In this document: positions 41,491 through 43,747 of the stretch, one piece after another
How the letters are laid out: the number at the start of each line of letters is the position of its first letter
Position numbering within the stretch: the first letter of the stretch is position 1
Source: Rhodobacter sp.
Lineage (GTDB): Bacteria > Pseudomonadota > Alphaproteobacteria > Rhodobacterales > Rhodobacteraceae
Length of the DNA: 43,747 nucleotides
Direction of reading: 5' to 3'
Assembly (NCBI GenBank): GCA_030066215.1
Contig: JASJCA010000025.1
Span: 1-43,747 of the forward strand
The notes under the pieces: generated by a model
Told to the model about the DNA's origin: nothing
What the model saw: the letters and a program-made list of their open reading frames with translations, nothing else
The model's database searches: none
Translations under genes and position numbers: made by a program

Positions 41491-42351
41491 TCAGTTGGTG
41501 ACGTTGACCTCCAGCGCCCGGAGCGAGCGCACCGCGGCCTCGAAATGCTGCGGATGGGTGTCGATCGCCTCGCGCAAGAGCCCTTTGCCAATTGCCACAT
41601 CGCCCTGCTTGACCGCCGACAGGCCCAGCGTGTGCAGAAGCTGCGCGCGTTCGATCTGGCTCATCGGCACCACCGGCAGGTCGTAGTTGCGCTGCGCGCC
41701 GCGGGCGAGCGCCAGATTGTTCTTGGCTGTGAACAACGTGTCGTCATAGGTGATCGCCTCGACAAACAGCCGCTCGGCATCGTCGAAATCGCCGCGGGTG
41801 AGCTTGGAATAGCCCCAGTTGTTCAGCACGCCCGAGGGTTTCGTTGTCAGCCCGGCCGCGGTCTCGTAGAACGAATCCGCCCTTTTCCACTCACGGTTTG
41901 AATCTGCCACCATCGCTTCGAGCCGGTAGCGTTTGTAGGTCTCGAAGGTGGGGGGGATTCTGTCGAGCTCGGCTTCCGCCGTTTCCCAGTCGCCGGTGCG
42001 GATCAAGGCATCGGCATAGTCGACGCGGTCGTCGCCGGTCGACTCGTCCTCGGCCACGATCTTCTTCCAGACCGCGGCGGCCTCGGTCGCGCGGCCCGCA
42101 CGGACCAGCGATTTGGCCAGACCACGCTTGAAGTCCAGCCGATCAGGATCCTGTTTGCTGGCGCGCCGGAAATATGCGACCGCCTCGTTGGGGTCGGCGA
42201 CGGTCAGCATAATGTCGTTGAGATTGGTTTCGTCGATGACGTTGACACCCTTCATGGCGCGTTCGACTTCGGCCTTGTCAAAGTCGCGGTCGCCACAGGC
42301 CGTCAGCAACATCGTGCTGCCGATGCCAAGCATCACAACAAGTTGGCGCAT
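41491..42351 (-). CDS. TPR lipoprotein of the tad locus
   Basis: 286 residues. Signal peptide with lipobox LLTACG (Cys19). Then TPR repeats over most of the chain (for example NPEAVAYFRRASKQDPDRLD-like units near residues 52-75, VLNNWGYSKLTRGDFDDAERLFVEAI near 170-195). TPR lipoproteins next to TadD are regular members of Rhodobacteraceae tad clusters, probably stabilising the outer-membrane secretin. It follows the other TPR gene by 35 bp. Confidence 0.87.
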   Translation of the reverse strand: MRQLVVMLGIGSTMLLTACGDRDFDKAEVERAMKGVNVIDETNLNDIMLTVADPNEAVAYFRRASKQDPDRLDFKRGLAKSLVRAGRATEAAAVWKKIVAEDESTGDDRVDYADALIRTGDWETAEAELDRIPPTFETYKRYRLEAMVADSNREWKRADSFYETAAGLTTKPSGVLNNWGYSKLTRGDFDDAERLFVEAITYDDTLFTAKNNLALARGAQRNYDLPVVPMSQIERAQLLHTLGLSAVKQGDVAIGKGLLREAIDTHPQHFEAAVRSLRALEVNVTN

Positions 42352-42386
42352 GATCTTGCGTCCCTTACTGCTCGATCCTCGCCGTC

Positions 42387-42962
42387 TCAGGGTGCCGAGA
42401 GCAGCTGATATTCACCGCTGCCACGACGCACGAGGGCGAAGTTGGTATTGTTTTCCGCACCATAGCTCGGATTTTCGAGTTTTGCGAGCGCTAAGCGCAA
42501 ATTCTCGCGAATCTGCTCGCTATCGCCACTATCGAGCGCGAATGCGGTACGAAAGACACGCTCTGCCTCGCCCAGTTGACCGGTTTCCATCAAAACCACG
42601 CCGAGGTTGTTCCAGGCGGGCACGAATTTCTGGTCCTTTTCGATGGCTTGGCGCAGCAAATCCTCGGCCTGGCCGAGACGACCAAGCTTGAGGTTGGCGG
42701 AGCCAAGCGCCGACAGAACATCCGCCGTCAAGCCCTGGTCGCCGGCGGCGCGGTAATAGGCCTTGATCGCCATCTCGTACTGACCCGCGGCCATCAGCCG
42801 ATGGCCGACGAGCAGCCCGTCGACCGAGTTGCGGCTCGCGTCGACACCCAACGGTGCATAGGGACCTTCGGCGGAGGTCCGCAGTCCGCCGCCTGTACAG
42901 GCGGCAAGCGCCACCGCCAACAGGGCGGCAGACAAGAGCCGGACCAGGGTCGTGACGCGCAC
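42387..42962 (-). CDS. tadD: TadD-like TPR lipoprotein
   Basis: 191 residues. Signal peptide ending in lipobox ALAACT (Cys22), then four or five TPR helices pairs (about 50-160, e.g. AWNNLGVVLMETGQLGEAER). TadD is the pilotin-like lipoprotein needed for assembly or stability of the Flp/Tad secretin. Position between TadC and a second TPR gene is the usual Rhodobacteraceae order. Start taken at the ATG at 42962, where the signal peptide begins. Confidence 0.86.
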   Translation of the reverse strand: MRVTTLVRLLSAALLAVALAACTGGGLRTSAEGPYAPLGVDASRNSVDGLLVGHRLMAAGQYEMAIKAYYRAAGDQGLTADVLSALGSANLKLGRLGQAEDLLRQAIEKDQKFVPAWNNLGVVLMETGQLGEAERVFRTAFALDSGDSEQIRENLRLALAKLENPSYGAENNTNFALVRRGSGEYQLLSAP

Positions 42963-43116
42963 TTTTCTGATACTTCTGTTTCTGCTCGATTTTTCTCAAT
43001 CTATCCACAGCCGGCAGCGACCGCATAGCCTGGCGCGAAAAAAACACCGACGTCATTGCAAAAACGGCACGGGGCCTGGATGAGCCCCGCGCCGATTTCA
43101 GGTGAGTGGTGTCTGG

Positions 43117-43629
43117 CTAGAACCCGGTGCCTTGGCCGTTGAGCGTCAGGTAGATGTTGTAGACCGAAGGCCCGACCAGGATCACCAGGAGCGGCGGCAC
43201 GGTCAGCATCATCGTCGCCAGCGTCATTTTGGTCGGCAACGTGTTGGCCTTTTCTTCGGCGCGCATCACGCGCTTGTCGCGCATTTCGGCGGCATAGACC
43301 CGCAGCGCGTCTGCAATCGAGGTGCCGAAGCTCGCCGATTGGATCAGCACGGTGACGAAGCTGGCCACATCCGCAACGCCAGCGCGTTCGGACATGTCGC
43401 GCAAGACGCTGATCCGGTCCTTACCCGCCTTCATCTCTTGCGCGACCATTTCGAACTCGTCCGACAGCGCGGGGTAGCCGGCGCGGATTTCACGCGCCAC
43501 CCGCAGGATCGACTGGTCCAGAGACTGGCCGGCCTCGACGCAAACCAACATCATATCGAGCGCATCGGGAAAGCCGTTGGTGATCTCTTCCTGACGCGAT
43601 TGCTGGCGGCGGTTGACCCAGTATTTCGG
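43117..43629 (-). CDS. tadC: TadC, type II secretion F-domain membrane protein (5'-truncated)
   Basis: C-terminal ~170 residues of a T2SSF protein. Visible: LPKYWVNRRQQSRQEEITNG then FPDALDMMLVCVEAGQSLDQ (the TadC/GspF signature), a helical cytosolic domain with QEMKAGKDRISVLRDMSERA, and a final membrane helix LTVPPLLVILVGPSVYNIYL. TadB/TadC form the inner-membrane platform of the Flp pilus machine. The N-terminal half is missing because the contig folds back at 43606-43629; the TTG codon in the right arm is not a real start. First visible gene of the tad cluster, followed by tadD after about 150 bp. Confidence 0.9.
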   Translation of the reverse strand, partial: PKYWVNRRQQSRQEEITNGFPDALDMMLVCVEAGQSLDQSILRVAREIRAGYPALSDEFEMVAQEMKAGKDRISVLRDMSERAGVADVASFVTVLIQSASFGTSIADALRVYAAEMRDKRVMRAEEKANTLPTKMTLATMMLTVPPLLVILVGPSVYNIYLTLNGQGTGF

Positions 43630-43747
43630 CAGCAATCGCGTCAGGAAGAGATCACCAACGGCTTTCCCGATGCGCTCGATATGATGTTGGTTTGCGTCGA
43701 GGCCGGCCAGTCTCTGGACCAGTCGATCCTGCGGGTGGCGCGTGAAA
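43488..43747. repeat. Perfect terminal inverted repeat (contig-end fold-back)
   Basis: 43488-43605 is the exact reverse complement of 43630-43747 (positions sum to 87235), with a 24-base loop at 43606-43629. It duplicates part of tadC in reverse. Arm and loop lengths are almost the same as at the other end (117 and 24), which supports a common artefactual cause. Confidence 0.93.

Noticed and set aside
43630..43747. Reading frames in the last 118 bases
   Set aside because: This is the duplicated inverted arm of tadC; any peptide from it is artefactual.

Overview
High-G+C DNA of a Rhodobacteraceae-like alphaproteobacterium (Roseobacter/Paracoccaceae type). The case rests on gene content and neighbourhoods: a telA/xpaC/terC cluster, DUF1127 beside a LysR gene, an Lhr-like helicase with PdeM, paired purine deaminases, a tad pilus locus and an alphaproteobacterial-looking RNase P RNA. 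The replicon cannot be told. Both ends are perfect inverted fold-backs (117-118 bp arms, 24-bp loops), which look like contig-end artefacts. The window is therefore probably one complete contig whose true ends lie near 118-141 and 43606-43629.

Layout. 1-2.9 kb (minus): truncated telA, xpaC, a 27-residue membrane microprotein and terC. 2.9-5.6 kb: rRNA pseudouridine synthase, tadA and a small orphan, interleaved with three copies of a ~200-bp element made of three hairpins. 5.6-10.3 kb: a metal-dependent hydrolase, divergent from a ceramidase-like membrane protein, gatC-gatA, an excalibur-type lipoprotein and an N-acetylmuramoyl-alanine amidase. 10.3-12.2 kb: RNase P RNA with a long P3-side extension, rpmG, a HIT protein and a GNAT. 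12.2-16.9 kb: BI-1 family protein, DUF1127/LysR divergent pair, quinone oxidoreductase, XRE regulator and histidinol-phosphatase. 16.9-19.7 kb: convergent 8-oxoguanine and guanine deaminases. 19.9-25.5 kb: mgtE, 5-formyl-THF cyclo-ligase, YmdB-type phosphoesterase, DMT transporter and an SLC13/RCK transporter. 25.6-26.5 kb: an operon of three tiny proteins with its own terminator. 26.6-31.2 kb (minus): a second SLC13/RCK transporter, P-loop kinase-like protein, msrA and MFS. 31.3-32.4 kb: YeeE/YedE transporter. 32.4-37.5 kb (minus): thioesterase, pdeM, lhr-like helicase, a 3-hydroxyisobutyrate dehydrogenase-like enzyme and an unknown. 37.6-40.6 kb: MoxR-like AAA ATPase divergent from a polytopic membrane protein. 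40.9-43.7 kb (minus): tad genes, with prepilin peptidase, two TPR lipoproteins and truncated tadC.

Most genes are housekeeping or stress functions. The least explained parts are non-coding or very small: a phased array of 22-bp palindromes, all centred on TTCGAA, at 40.74-40.84 kb with a single relative at 21.83 kb; the three-hairpin dispersed repeat; the three-microprotein operon, whose upstream palindrome (GTTGACG..ACGTCAG) recurs upstream of the XRE regulator; and the microprotein coupled to xpaC. No tRNA, rRNA, CRISPR array, insertion sequence or prophage gene was recognised.
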